Assembly (NCBI GenBank): GCA_033283165.1
Contig: JAWMQL010000013.1
Location: forward strand, 1 to 28,535
Direction: 5' to 3'
Origin: JAWMQL01 sp033283165
Lineage (GTDB): Bacteria > Pseudomonadota > Gammaproteobacteria > Pseudomonadales > Halieaceae
Length of the DNA: 28,535 nt
Position numbers and translations under genes: made by a program. The notes beneath the pieces are model-generated. The model made no database searches and was not told the origin of the DNA. It worked only from the letters and a program-made list of their open reading frames with translations. Every line of letters begins with the position of its first letter. The stretch's first letter is position 1. Shown here one piece after another: positions 1 to 7,592 of this stretch.

Positions 1-202
1 CTCTGTGATTTCGCTTCAAACGCCGGGTATAAATCGCTCCGAATTTTATGCACCAGAGGCGGATTGATTCGCGACTGACTTTGATGCCTCGCTCAGCTAG
101 TAGATCTTCGATATCACGGTGGCTCAGATTGAAGCGATAGTAGAGCCAGACGGCGTAGGAAATTATATCGGGTGGAAATCTATATCGCTTGTAGGTGTTC
201 AT
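1..202 (-). CDS. IS6-family transposase, N-terminal part (partial)
   Basis: The reading frame starts at an ATG at 202 on the minus strand and is open to the window edge, giving 67 codons. It begins MNTYKRYRFPPDIISYAVW and carries the N-terminal helix-turn-helix region of IS6-family DDE transposases (segment RDIEDLLAERGIKVSRESIR). The same N-terminus recurs in the two other copies in this window. Whether this copy is intact cannot be judged because the DDE core is outside. It lies close to the 3' end of the lysR-type gene, in the same orientation as the other copies. Confidence 0.85.
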   Translation of the reverse strand, partial: MNTYKRYRFPPDIISYAVWLYYRFNLSHRDIEDLLAERGIKVSRESIRLWCIKFGAIYTRRLKRNHR

Positions 203-242
203 CCTGAGATTGTCTCCCAGGAGCAGTTACTTTGGCAGTACC
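1..242 (-). mobile_element. IS6-family element, copy 1 (cut by window edge)
   Basis: The end of this IS element is seen as GGTACTGCCAAA read on the minus strand from position 242, followed inward by the transposase start. It is nearly identical to the corresponding part of the copy at 7593-8366. The other end lies outside the window. Confidence 0.85.
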
Positions 243-320
243 GTTGTTTGGGTTGCGACCAACTACAGCCGGTGCTTACGACTGATCGCCAGTCAGAGCA
301 CGCCGCCATCTTCTTACTGC

Positions 321-1229
321 CTAGCTGGAATCAGAGAAAGCCTGCTGCACCGCTTCTAGAATCCAGCGTAGCCTTGGCTCCGCATTGAATCTCGGATGCC
401 ACAGCGCGTAGTAGTTGGTTGGTGGCAGCGTCACTGGCACTCTTTTTGTCACGTAGGGTCCGGACTCAACCAGCCTTTTAGCAACGCGGGAAGGTACGGT
501 GGTGATTCGCTCCGTGCCCAGCAAATTTTCATTGATCATATTAAACGCAGAAACCGACGCACATATATGGCGCTCGAGGCCGAGTTTAGCAAGTTCCAAA
601 TCAACCACGCCCAATTCTCCGCCAAGTGGAGCAACTAAGACATGAGTGGCGCTGGCATAGCGTTTCACGGTCATGTTACCGCGAGCAAGTGCATTATTTT
701 TGTGCATCACGCAGACAAAAGGATCGCTGCCAAGTTTTTTAAGCTTGAGCAGATCTGGGGCCTGCCAGTTGACCGCAACCACCAGATTGACCTGACCAGC
801 CTCGAGTTGGCGAACCAGATAGTCCCGTACCAGCGGTAAGGTGACTAGACGGAGTCTTGGCGCTTCGACAGCAATCTGGTTAACCAGCAGAGGGACGACC
901 CGATCCACCAGTTCGTCGGTTGTACTGAGGACAAACTTCCCCGCAAAGCTTCTCGGCCCAGGGTTCTGTGGTTCCGTCAATCCAGAAGCCTGCTCCAGGA
1001 TTGCCTGAACCTGCGGGTGCATGGCGATGGCGCGAGGGGTTGGCTGCATGCCATCGCTGGTTCTGACAAAGAGTTCGTCGTCCAGCCAGTCACGAAGCTG
1101 ACCCAGCTGTTTGCTCACGGCTGATTGCGTGACGTTCATAAACTCAGCGGCATGGCTGATGCTGCCTCTGGTCATGATGGCGTCAAATGCTTCCAGCAGT
1201 GGCAAATTCTTAATATTCTTTTTTCTCAT
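321..1229 (-). CDS. LysR-family transcriptional regulator
   Basis: This 302-aa protein has an N-terminal winged helix-turn-helix (LEAFDAIMTRGSISHAAEF, then VTQSAVSKQLGQL) typical of LysR-type regulators. A substrate-binding domain follows, ending in the ALWHPRFNAEPRLRW segment common in the NodD/LinR-like branch. The length fits the family. I chose the ATG at 1229 because it puts the HTH at the usual distance from the N-terminus; an upstream in-frame ATG at 1247 would add six residues, and neither has a good Shine-Dalgarno sequence. The gene is divergent from the GST operon starting at 1348, so it probably controls that operon in response to a metabolite of its pathway. The effector is unknown. 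Confidence 0.9.
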   Translation of the reverse strand: MRKKNIKNLPLLEAFDAIMTRGSISHAAEFMNVTQSAVSKQLGQLRDWLDDELFVRTSDGMQPTPRAIAMHPQVQAILEQASGLTEPQNPGPRSFAGKFVLSTTDELVDRVVPLLVNQIAVEAPRLRLVTLPLVRDYLVRQLEAGQVNLVVAVNWQAPDLLKLKKLGSDPFVCVMHKNNALARGNMTVKRYASATHVLVAPLGGELGVVDLELAKLGLERHICASVSAFNMINENLLGTERITTVPSRVAKRLVESGPYVTKRVPVTLPPTNYYALWHPRFNAEPRLRWILEAVQQAFSDSS

Positions 1230-1260
1230 ACAGTATATTTCTAACATTCCGTATGAGAAA
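1222..1260. promoter_or_regulatory. Inverted repeat, probable LysR-type operator
   Basis: A perfect 10-bp inverted repeat, TTTCTCATAC (1222-1231) and GTATGAGAAA (1251-1260), lies over the start of the LysR gene and about 90 bp upstream of the divergent GST gene. This placement fits autoregulation plus control of the divergent operon. The arms are farther apart than in a classic T-N11-A box, so the exact binding geometry is uncertain. Confidence 0.5.
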
Positions 1261-1347
1261 TATCAATTCATCGTTATTGTGCTTCTCCAAGTTCAGTCGA
1301 TATGTTTCGAAAGGGCGTTCAATCAAATCATTTTCTAGGAGAGAGAT

Positions 1348-1947
1348 ATGTATCGCTTATATGCCATTCCGGGTAGTTGTTCGACCGGTATTCACGTTCT
1401 GCTTCAAAAGTTGGGAGTAGAATTTGAAATCGTTAATCGTGACGATGTGGATAACTATCTGAGTCTCGTTCCCACAAATCAGGTCCCAGCACTGCTGGCC
1501 GGTGATAATCTTTTGACCGAAGGCGCCGCCATCGTCATGTATCTGCTAGAAAAACACGGTATGGCGGCCTTGCCAGGCAGGGAAACCCAGGAGTTTCGAC
1601 AGTGGTTGCTGTTTAACTACGCGACACTACATGCCACTTATTCAAAACTGTTTCTGGTTGGTGCTCATGGTGCTGCGGAAGACGAAAAAATCCGACAGCA
1701 GCAGATTGATGGAGTTGCAGAGCGGATTTCTACTTTGTGGGAAATTGTTGAGCAGCGACTCAGCGACCGTGACTTTATAGTGGGTGATACACCAACCGTG
1801 ATTGACTATCTGCTTGCGGTTTATGCCAACTGGGGCAACTCCTTTCCTACGTCGAACATCCGCATCGGTCCAAAGACACGTCATCTGATTCAGGATGTGG
1901 TCGCCCTCCCTGAGTTTCAGGCGGCACTGCAACGTGAGCAGATATAG
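1348..1947 (+). CDS. Glutathione S-transferase family protein
   Basis: This 199-aa protein has the two-part GST layout. The N-terminal thioredoxin-like fold starts MYRLYAIPGSCSTG, with the cis-proline segment NQVPAL and the glutathione-contacting region LTEGAAIVMYL (usually ESxAI). An all-helical C-terminal domain contains the N-capping region FIVGDTPTVIDY. It would be cytoplasmic and conjugate, isomerise or reductively process an electrophilic substrate with glutathione. A good ribosome binding site (AGGAGAG) precedes the ATG. It heads an operon with an NTF2-like protein, a tautomerase, a YdcZ-like membrane protein and a broken alcohol dehydrogenase, which suggests a small catabolic or detoxifying unit. 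The substrate is not known. Confidence 0.9.
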   Translation: MYRLYAIPGSCSTGIHVLLQKLGVEFEIVNRDDVDNYLSLVPTNQVPALLAGDNLLTEGAAIVMYLLEKHGMAALPGRETQEFRQWLLFNYATLHATYSKLFLVGAHGAAEDEKIRQQQIDGVAERISTLWEIVEQRLSDRDFIVGDTPTVIDYLLAVYANWGNSFPTSNIRIGPKTRHLIQDVVALPEFQAALQREQI

Positions 1948-1970
1948 CATTCCATCCCGGAGGCAGCGTA

Positions 1971-2348
1971 ATGAGTGCGTATCAGGAAGTGGAAGCCGTT
2001 CTGTTCAGCTATTTTGACGCCTTGTATGAATGTGACCCGGAAAAAATTCGCGCTGTGTTTCATGAGTATGCGGTCTATGCAACTGCCGACGAGACGCCTG
2101 CGCTCATCCGCGATATGCCGACTTACGTCGATGTCATCGCATCTCGTGTGCCCCCCAGCTCGCGTGGTGAGCAACGACATGATCGAATCGATAGCATTGA
2201 TATCGCCGGTGCGAATACAGCACGAGCAAGAGTGCGTTGTGCCTTTGGTGGCAGGGAGTTTGTGGACTTCCTGACACTGATTCGCGATGTAGATAGCTGG
2301 CGCATTATCGCCAAGGTGTTTCAGATACGCGCACAAGGAGAGAACTGA
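1971..2348 (+). CDS. NTF2-like (SnoaL/lumazine-binding type) protein
   Basis: This 125-aa protein has the shape of the NTF2-like superfamily: an N-terminal helix pair (EVEAVLFSYFDALYECDPEKIRAVFHEYAVY) and a C-terminal sheet ending FLTLIRDVDSWRIIAKVF. This resembles the family often annotated as putative lumazine-binding. Members with this fold can be isomerases, dehydratases or ligand-binding proteins, and no catalytic residues can be assigned here. The gene follows the GST by 23 bp with a Shine-Dalgarno sequence (GGAGG), and its TGA overlaps the ATG of the next gene, so the two are translationally coupled. Confidence 0.8.
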   Translation: MSAYQEVEAVLFSYFDALYECDPEKIRAVFHEYAVYATADETPALIRDMPTYVDVIASRVPPSSRGEQRHDRIDSIDIAGANTARARVRCAFGGREFVDFLTLIRDVDSWRIIAKVFQIRAQGEN

Positions 2349-2566
2349 TGCCTTACGTTAACATCAAAGTTACTCAGGAAGGCGTTTCGTCAGCGGAAAA
2401 AGCCGCGCTGATCGAAGGCGTAACCAATCTGCTTAAGGATGTTCTGAACAAGAACCCGGCAACAACTTTTGTAGTGATTGATGAAGTTCCGCTCGAAAGC
2501 TGGGGTATTAGTGGACTTCCGGTAGAAGAGTTTCGTCGACAGGCCAAGGCTGACGGACGTGAATGA
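2348..2566 (+). CDS. 4-oxalocrotonate tautomerase family protein
   Basis: This 72-aa protein starts Met-Pro-Tyr-Val-Asn, so removal of Met exposes the N-terminal proline that is the catalytic base in the 4-oxalocrotonate tautomerase family. The region SAEKAALIEGVTNLLKDVLNKNP and the following VVIDEVPLESWGI match the usual beta-alpha-beta fold and length (60-80 aa) of this family. It would ketonise an enol intermediate. Start and stop overlap with both neighbours (ATGA with the upstream gene, 8 bp with the downstream one), a clear operon arrangement. Confidence 0.9.
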   Translation: MPYVNIKVTQEGVSSAEKAALIEGVTNLLKDVLNKNPATTFVVIDEVPLESWGISGLPVEEFRRQAKADGRE

Positions 2567-3014
2567 GCTATCAACCACTACCCTGAGTGCAGTGATGGTT
2601 CTGGCCGGAATAGGTATTCCGGTGATGGCAGCGCTCAACAGCGGATTGGGGGTGCGTTTGGGCAACCCGGTGTTCGCTGCCAATGTGTTTTTTCTGGTTG
2701 CCTTTGCGTGTTCGTTCGTCGCGCTAGCGATCTACCCCAATCCACTCAGGTCTAACTTCACTGGTATCTCGCCCAAGTATTTTCTTGGTGGTGTGCTGGT
2801 TTGCTTCTACGTACTTTCTGTGACGTATGTCGCGCCACGTATGGGGGTTGGCAATGCCATAGTTCTGGTTTTGCTCGGACAACTCATTGCGGCCGCATTC
2901 ATTGATCACTTCGCGCTGCTAGGTGCACCACAGTCACCGTTAACCGCGGTGCGGGTACTGGGCATAGTTATCATGATCGCCGGAGTGGCCCTGACTCGTC
3001 GATCGGTTATGTGA
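2559..3014 (+). CDS. DMT-superfamily membrane protein, YdcZ type
   Basis: This 151-aa, very hydrophobic protein has about five membrane segments and the size of the small YdcZ/DUF606 branch of the drug/metabolite transporter superfamily. The segment GIPVMAALNSGLGVRLGNP near the N-terminus and the repeated small-residue membrane helix at the C-terminus (RVLGIVIMIAGVAL) are typical. It starts with GTG at 2559, overlapping the upstream tautomerase by 8 bp; a later in-frame ATG exists but would cut the first membrane helix. Members of this branch often work in pairs or as homodimers. It may import or export the pathway's substrate. Confidence 0.85.
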   Translation: MNELSTTTLSAVMVLAGIGIPVMAALNSGLGVRLGNPVFAANVFFLVAFACSFVALAIYPNPLRSNFTGISPKYFLGGVLVCFYVLSVTYVAPRMGVGNAIVLVLLGQLIAAAFIDHFALLGAPQSPLTAVRVLGIVIMIAGVALTRRSVM

Positions 3015-3095
3015 AAGCGCGATGCTGGTGATGATTAGCGAGTCCCCGCGGCTTCGCGACACGTCCTGGCGCTTTAGAATTTATAGGAGGAAAAA

Positions 3096-3463
3096 ATACG
3101 CAGCTTATTTTTTGAGGCTATAAATCAGGTGAATTGGCGAGACATTCCTGAACCGCAGATTCAAGCTGATCATGAAGTGCTGGTGGCGACTATTACCGCC
3201 AGGACTTGCTATGTCGATACGATGATCATCTCAGGCAAGAGCCCATTTGCCCTGCCGTTCGCATTAGGCCATGAGTCAATCGCTCGAGTGGTCCATCTAG
3301 GCGACGCTGTGTCGAGTGTGCGAATTGGCGATATTGTCGCAGTCCCGTAAAACAGAAGCTGCGGGGTTTGTCACAGCTGTGCAGCCAAGCTGCCGCTTCA
3401 CTGCGAAAAAAAGGAAGTTCCATTCATTCCGAGTTACGGTGTGCCAGATGGTGCTGTTTTTGG
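3096..3463 (+). pseudogene. Zinc-type alcohol dehydrogenase, broken N-terminal part
   Basis: Reading from 3096 gives the N-terminal GroES-like domain of a zinc alcohol dehydrogenase: RSLFFEAINQVNWRDIPEP, later FALGHESIARVVHLGDAV with the catalytic-zinc GHE motif, and after a stop the structural-zinc region SCGVCHSCAAKLPLHC. Three defects are visible. The expected start codon is ATA although a strong ribosome binding site (AGGAGG, 3086-3091) precedes it. There is an in-frame TAA at 3350-3352. The gene is cut at 3463 by an IS6-family element, losing the whole NAD-binding domain. It is last in the GST operon and was presumably its alcohol or aldehyde oxidising step. Confidence 0.85.
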
Positions 3464-4054
3464 GGTACTGACAGCCGCATGGGCAGTGACGAATCGCTGC
3501 ACCTGGGTCATCGACTTGAATCGCCGCATCCCTCGCTCTCTGACCCTGGTCGCCTCGTGAGACTGTTCGGCTCGATTATTGGCATACCGCTCATTGAAAT
3601 GTATTGCCTCTGGGGTGACTTTTCGGTGAGCGACCGGATAACTGCGTAGTTTATCGGTAACGATCGTCCTGGGCTCGCCACCATGGCTCCGCAGCAACCT
3701 TCGGAAGAAGCGCTTCGCCGCAGCGCCATCGCGCTTTGCCTGGAGATACACATCTACTACCTCTCCATCCTGGTCAACGGTTTGCCACAGGTAATGCTGC
3801 TTCCCGTTTATTTTTACGAAGACTTCATCGATGTAGAAAGTGTCGCCATAGCCTCGGTGCCTCTGCCTTAGTCTTCGTACATAGAGGGCACCGAACTTGA
3901 TACACCACAGGCGAATCGATTCCCGGCTGACGGTGATCCCACGCTCGGCTAGTAGATCTTCGATATCACGGTGGCTCAGGTTGAAGCGATAGTAGAGCCA
4001 GACGGCGTAGGAAATGATATCTGGAGGGAATCGATGACGTTTGTAGGTGTTCAT
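3434..4054 (-). pseudogene. IS6-family transposase, C-terminus lost
   Basis: The frame codes for 206 aa, of which about the first 194 are transposase. The helix-turn-helix is followed by the DDE core: first Asp in FYIDEVFVKING, second Asp in IVTDKLRSY, and Glu in NNRAEQSHE. The reading frame then leaves the element after HAAV and runs through the left end of the IS into flanking DNA. The normal last 30 or so residues (compare QNLFNLGRHLVRAE in copy 3) are missing through a 143-bp deletion. It is therefore a chimeric product and probably inactive, although all three catalytic residues remain. Confidence 0.8.
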
Positions 4055-4094
4055 CCTGAGATTGTCTCCCAGGAGCAGTTAACTTGGCAGTACC
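3464..4094 (-). mobile_element. IS6-family element, copy 2, internally deleted
   Basis: The ends are GGTACTGACA at 3464 and, on the minus strand, GGTACTGCCAAGTTAACTGC from 4094. It is 631 bp long against 774 bp for copy 3; the difference of 143 bp is one deletion next to the left end. No matching 8-bp target duplication flanks it (GTTTTTGG versus GTCGCGGG). Confidence 0.85.
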
Positions 4095-4114
4095 GTCGCG
4101 GGCTGCACCACCCA

Positions 4115-4143
4115 TTGACATGTCACTTGACATGCATAGATTA
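4115..4143 (+). promoter_or_regulatory. Possible promoter for the FAD oxidoreductase
   Basis: A perfect -35 hexamer TTGACA lies at 4115-4120 and a weaker -10-like TAGATT at 4137-4142, spaced by 16 bp, just outside the IS copy 2 end. A second TTGACA lies at 4127-4132. This is position and motif evidence only. Confidence 0.35.
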
Positions 4144-4175
4144 TGCTCATCGCCTTGTAAAAGAACTTGGGAACG

Positions 4176-6122
4176 ATGGCTGCACGGGTAACGCGACGGG
4201 ATTTTCTCAACGGAGTCGCCTTTGGAGCGGGCGGAGTTCTGCTGAATGGCTGTGGTTTGGATGGCGAGCCCGGCCCAATGGCGACTCATAGCACTCCCAC
4301 GGAATTTAATCCACCGCCCTCCTCTTTCTACTATCCCCCCACTCTCTCTGGAATGCGAGGGAGTCACGAAGGTTCCTATGAAGTAGCACATGCCCTTGTC
4401 TGGCGAGGTGAAAAGCCAGCCCACTACGAACAACTCGATGAACACTATGACCTGGTCGTCGTCGGCGCTGGCATGAGTGGCCTGGCGGCGGCCTGGTTCT
4501 ATCGCAAGAAGATGGGCCCAGAAGCTCGCATCCTGATACTTGATAATCACGACGACTTCGGTGGCCACGCAAAGCGCAACGAGTTTTATCAAGATGGCAG
4601 AATGATATTGAGCCCTGGCGGTGCCCAGAATCTGGAAAATCCCGGCAACTACAGCGAGGCGGCCAGCGGACTGCTGGCGGATATCGGGATCGACGAGGCG
4701 TTCCTTGACGACATGGACGATCGGACCCCGGAAGATATGACATTGGCAGGAAGGCATGACTCGGCAAACGGCGTGGCACTTCCCAGCGGAGAGGGACATG
4801 TCATAGTTCGCGGCAACTGGGTTGCAGCCATGTTCGGTGGAAAGGGCTATGAAATAATGGTGAGAGAGCTGCCCATACCCAGCGCTGAGCAAGATACCCT
4901 GATCGACTTTTTTGGTGGTAGGCGCGATTTTCTCGACGACCTCTCGCTCAGCGAGAAGTGGCTCTACATCAACTCCGTCAGCTACAACCAGTTTCTTGTG
5001 GAACGGGTCGGCCTCGATGAAAAAACACTGCCGATTCTGAACGCGGTTATTCTCCACTTCAGCTACGTCTCGGGCTGGAACCTCACCGTTATGGAGGCCA
5101 TTTCCAGTGGTGCAAGCGGCATCAGAGCTATGGGTTGGATGGGTAAAACTGCTGCTAATGTTGCGGGCACATTCATCGATCAACTGCTGCAAGTGAGAAT
5201 GTTTCCCGACGGCAACGCATCTGTGGCCAGGTTATTGGTAAGGAAGCTGATACCCAGCGTAGCGCCCGGCATGAGAGGACCGCAGGACGTCACTATAACG
5301 CGTTTTGATTACCGTGCCCTGGATCGCGACAAGCAGTCAACCCGACTGCGTCTCAACAGCACTGTGGTCGGCGTGCGAGAGACAGAGGGGAAAGTGGTGC
5401 AAGTTGACTATGTGCAACAGGGTAAACCCTTTCGTTTGACAGCTCGGCACTGCGTCCTGGCCTGCAATAATGCGCTGATACCCCACCTCTGCCCGGAAAT
5501 GCCCGCATCCCAGAAAGAAGGCCTGCGCTATGGCGTAAAGACACCGTTTGTCTATGCCAACGTCCACTTGGATAATGGACGCGCCTATTCCCGGCTCGGC
5601 GCAACCTTGTTCCAGTGCCCATACGACCCCTTCCAGTGGGTGAGCTCTGCACCCAACATGTCGGTTGGCGGTTATGCCCCCCCCCGGGGACCGGACGACC
5701 CGATGGTCGTCTTCATGATGCACTCACCGCTGTCGCTGGAAGCCCCCCAGGGCAACATTTCAGGCCGCGATCAGCTTCGCTTCGGACGGCACAGGGTTTA
5801 CATCACACCTTTTGCCACCTACGAACAGCAGATCAGACAGCAATTACAATCGTTGCTGGGCCAATTCGGGTTCGAGCACGAGCGGGATATTCGCGCTATC
5901 ACCGTGAACCGTATCCCTCACGGATATGCTTATCCCTACCTGGCTCTGGACGACCCGGAGTGGGAGGAAGGAATGGCCCCCCACGAGATTGGGCGCGCGC
6001 AATTCGGGCGGATTTCCATTGCCAACTCTGATGCGGAGGCCCGCGCCTACATGGATGCCGCCTTCGACGCAGCCTGGCGGGCGGTCGAGGAGCAAACCGC
6101 GGCGAGCGCCGAGATCGGCTAA
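4176..6122 (+). CDS. Tat-exported FAD-dependent oxidoreductase (NAD(P)-binding Rossmann type)
   Basis: This 648-aa protein starts with a twin-arginine signal (TRRDFLNGVAFGAGG). A cysteine at residue 26 in LLNGC could make it a Tat-exported lipoprotein, although Asn at -2 is unusual for a lipobox. A dinucleotide-binding motif GAGMSG is at residues 97-102 (VVVGAGMSGLAAAW), followed by the FAD-contact segment DNHDDFGGHAKRNEF. The C-terminal HGYAYPYLALDDPEWE region belongs to the same flavoenzyme type, whose relatives include spermidine dehydrogenase-like amine oxidases. I chose the ATG at 4176 over an in-frame TTG at 4167. The gene stands alone between IS copy 2 and a degraded region. Its substrate is unknown; a periplasmic amine or alcohol is a guess. 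Confidence 0.8.
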   Translation: MAARVTRRDFLNGVAFGAGGVLLNGCGLDGEPGPMATHSTPTEFNPPPSSFYYPPTLSGMRGSHEGSYEVAHALVWRGEKPAHYEQLDEHYDLVVVGAGMSGLAAAWFYRKKMGPEARILILDNHDDFGGHAKRNEFYQDGRMILSPGGAQNLENPGNYSEAASGLLADIGIDEAFLDDMDDRTPEDMTLAGRHDSANGVALPSGEGHVIVRGNWVAAMFGGKGYEIMVRELPIPSAEQDTLIDFFGGRRDFLDDLSLSEKWLYINSVSYNQFLVERVGLDEKTLPILNAVILHFSYVSGWNLTVMEAISSGASGIRAMGWMGKTAANVAGTFIDQLLQVRMFPDGNASVARLLVRKLIPSVAPGMRGPQDVTITRFDYRALDRDKQSTRLRLNSTVVGVRETEGKVVQVDYVQQGKPFRLTARHCVLACNNALIPHLCPEMPASQKEGLRYGVKTPFVYANVHLDNGRAYSRLGATLFQCPYDPFQWVSSAPNMSVGGYAPPRGPDDPMVVFMMHSPLSLEAPQGNISGRDQLRFGRHRVYITPFATYEQQIRQQLQSLLGQFGFEHERDIRAITVNRIPHGYAYPYLALDDPEWEEGMAPHEIGRAQFGRISIANSDAEARAYMDAAFDAAWRAVEEQTAASAEIG

Positions 6123-6226
6123 CCAAATCCTGTAACCGACGAGTTCTTATTTCAAGCAGCCGAAGGCAGCAAATATAGGAGGATAAAGGGTGGAACACAT
6201 CAGACCGTGGACAGGTTACCTGCGAA

Positions 6227-6403
6227 CTATCCGAAACTCTCGAGGCTTCTCTTCATGACATCCAGCGTCTCGGCCCTGATTGCCAACTTGTTGCTGGAAA
6301 ACTGCTGACTCGGTAGCCTGGCCAACTGCTCGGCCACCTCGCGACTACGCGACTCCAAATTTCCGACTTCGACAACCTCATCAATAAAACCAGCATCAAC
6401 CGT
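6227..6403 (-). pseudogene. Enoyl-CoA hydratase/isomerase remnant, C-terminal end
   Basis: On the minus strand about 58 codons encode the C-terminal tail of an enoyl-CoA hydratase/isomerase: GFIDEVVEVGNLESRSREVAEQ, then QLARLPSQQFSSNKLAIR, which matches the linker and C-terminal helices of this family. The catalytic crotonase core is absent. The frame is cut at about 6403 exactly where the dispersed repeat begins, so the repeat or a rearrangement next to it removed the first part of the gene. Confidence 0.6.
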
Positions 6404-6599
6404 ATGCATGGCGAAATCCTAATTTGCCCACAATATCAATGACTTGATCGTTGCCGACTTCTGGATGCGACATAACCCTCAAACGGCATTAAAGACTCGA
6501 TCTCCCTGCTATTTCACCTGCTCACCACCCTTGCTGCTTTAGCTCCCGGTGACGGCTTGAAGTGCGAGTTCGCTAGAGACGGGTTGATGACCAACACAT

Positions 6600-6676
6600 C
6601 CCCTACTCCCCCCTTTTCGCCCATAAACCGCCAACTATGCTGCCCGTGGAAATTTTGGCGATCTCCTAAAAGGCCC
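6600..6676 (+). repeat. 75-bp CCCCTACTC...TAAA(A)GGCCC motif, copy A
   Basis: This begins CCCCTACTCC and ends CTCCTAAAAGGCCC, 77 bp. It is one of four related copies in the window (others at 11226, 11768 and 28108), with conserved ends and a conserved centre around CCCGTGGAAATTT. Confidence 0.65.
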
Positions 6677-6694
6677 ACCGCCAATCCCCAGAAA

Positions 6695-6804
6695 CACCAC
6701 CCAACCCGTCTCACCCGTCGTACCCGACGACTCTCCAGCATTCACAAGGCCTTGACGATACTGGATTGGCGACGGGTGCGTCGAGTACGTCGGGTTGTTT
6801 GGTG
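6695..6804. repeat. 110-bp imperfect palindrome in repeat copy A
   Basis: Two arms of about 55 bp meet at AAGGCCTT (centre 6749/6750). The left arm has ACCCAACCCGTCTCACCCGTC and the right arm its near complement; about two thirds of the positions pair without gaps. The arms contain repeated ACCCG units. It would form a long hairpin in RNA or single-stranded DNA. Confidence 0.75.
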
Positions 6805-6901
6805 GGAAGTATCCGGAGAGCCTGGTGGGGAATGTCTGATTTGCGATAAAGCCGCTTATACTTACATAACGATTACACTCGCACTCACAGGCAGATCAGC
6901 A

Positions 6902-7513
6902 ATGCAACTAACTCTCCAGCGCACAGTGCAGATCACCGGGCTACTGCTCTTCCTTGCGGCGGTCACCCAGGCGATTTATACCGCACTCTATGTCTCCGAG
7001 GCGGAGGTACCCAGGCAGCTCTTGTGGGGGACGGAAGGCTTCCTGTTCGTGATGATGGCCGCGTTTGCAGGATCAGCATTGGTGCAGGTCGACCGACAAC
7101 AGCTCGCCTGGTCGGCGATCACCGCGGCGGCCGTGCTCAACGTCGTCCAGGTGGGTGTAGGCCTCACCATGTTCGGACCGTTCATAGAGGCAGCTGGCGA
7201 ACTCGAAGCGCTGGCTCCGGCGGCGGGAGCGGTAGTGGCATTTTCTTTCATGGTCTACAACGCGGCGAAGGTCCTGTTGGCTCTCGCCCTGATCGTGTTC
7301 GGATGGTCGAGGCGTTTGACCGGGTCACAGTTGCTTGGCGGAGCCAGTGTGGCGGTTGGTGTTGTCGCGCTGGTGAGCAACACAGCCTCCATGGCTGCAG
7401 GCCGTGACGTCTTCGGCGAGTTGCCACTGGCGGGCGGATCAGGAGTGATTGCGACCGTTCTGCTGGCGGTGTGCCTGCTGACCTTGCCGGATACCGCCGC
7501 TGAAGCAAACTAG
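6902..7513 (+). CDS. Small multi-pass membrane protein of unknown function
   Basis: This 203-aa protein has about six predicted hydrophobic segments, for example TGLLLFLAAVTQAIYTALY near the N-terminus, FLFVMMAAFAGSALV, and VIATVLLAVCLLTL at the end. A reading frame exists further upstream but it runs through the noncoding repeat, so I take the ATG at 6902, where the hydrophobic protein begins. The ribosome binding site is weak. I do not recognise a specific family with confidence. It is isolated between the repeat and IS copy 3. Confidence 0.65.
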   Translation: MQLTLQRTVQITGLLLFLAAVTQAIYTALYVSEAEVPRQLLWGTEGFLFVMMAAFAGSALVQVDRQQLAWSAITAAAVLNVVQVGVGLTMFGPFIEAAGELEALAPAAGAVVAFSFMVYNAAKVLLALALIVFGWSRRLTGSQLLGGASVAVGVVALVSNTASMAAGRDVFGELPLAGGSGVIATVLLAVCLLTLPDTAAEAN

Positions 7514-7592
7514 TTCCGTGATCTGCCTGGCCAACGGTCCGCCATTCGCCCCAAAGCGGACGTCGCAAGTGAACCTATCTACAACGGAGAAC

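Larger units (their letters stand above)
6401..6849 (+). repeat. Dispersed repeat of about 440 bp, copy A
   Basis: This stretch recurs in the same orientation at 27912-28364 with roughly 85-90% identity by eye and only small length differences. It starts at CGTATGCAT and fades out after GTCTG(A/C)TTTGC. It contains a 75-bp motif (6600-6676) and a large palindrome (6695-6804). No convincing protein is encoded; short RRVRRVRR-type reading frames come from the palindrome. It fills the space between the enoyl-CoA hydratase remnant and the membrane protein gene. Confidence 0.85.

Noticed and set aside
3013..3076. AAAGCGC...GCGCTTT inverted repeat between ydcZ-like and ADH genes
   Set aside because: The loop of 50 bases is too long and the genes appear to be one operon; not convincing as a terminator.
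3966..5192. Long 408-codon frame on the minus strand
   Set aside because: It lies antisense to the Tat-FAD oxidoreductase and spans the IS end; its translation shows no family features.
6557..6901. Upstream extension of the membrane protein frame
   Set aside because: This part is the noncoding dispersed repeat; the RRVRRVRR-type translation comes from the palindrome and recurs out of context at 28258.
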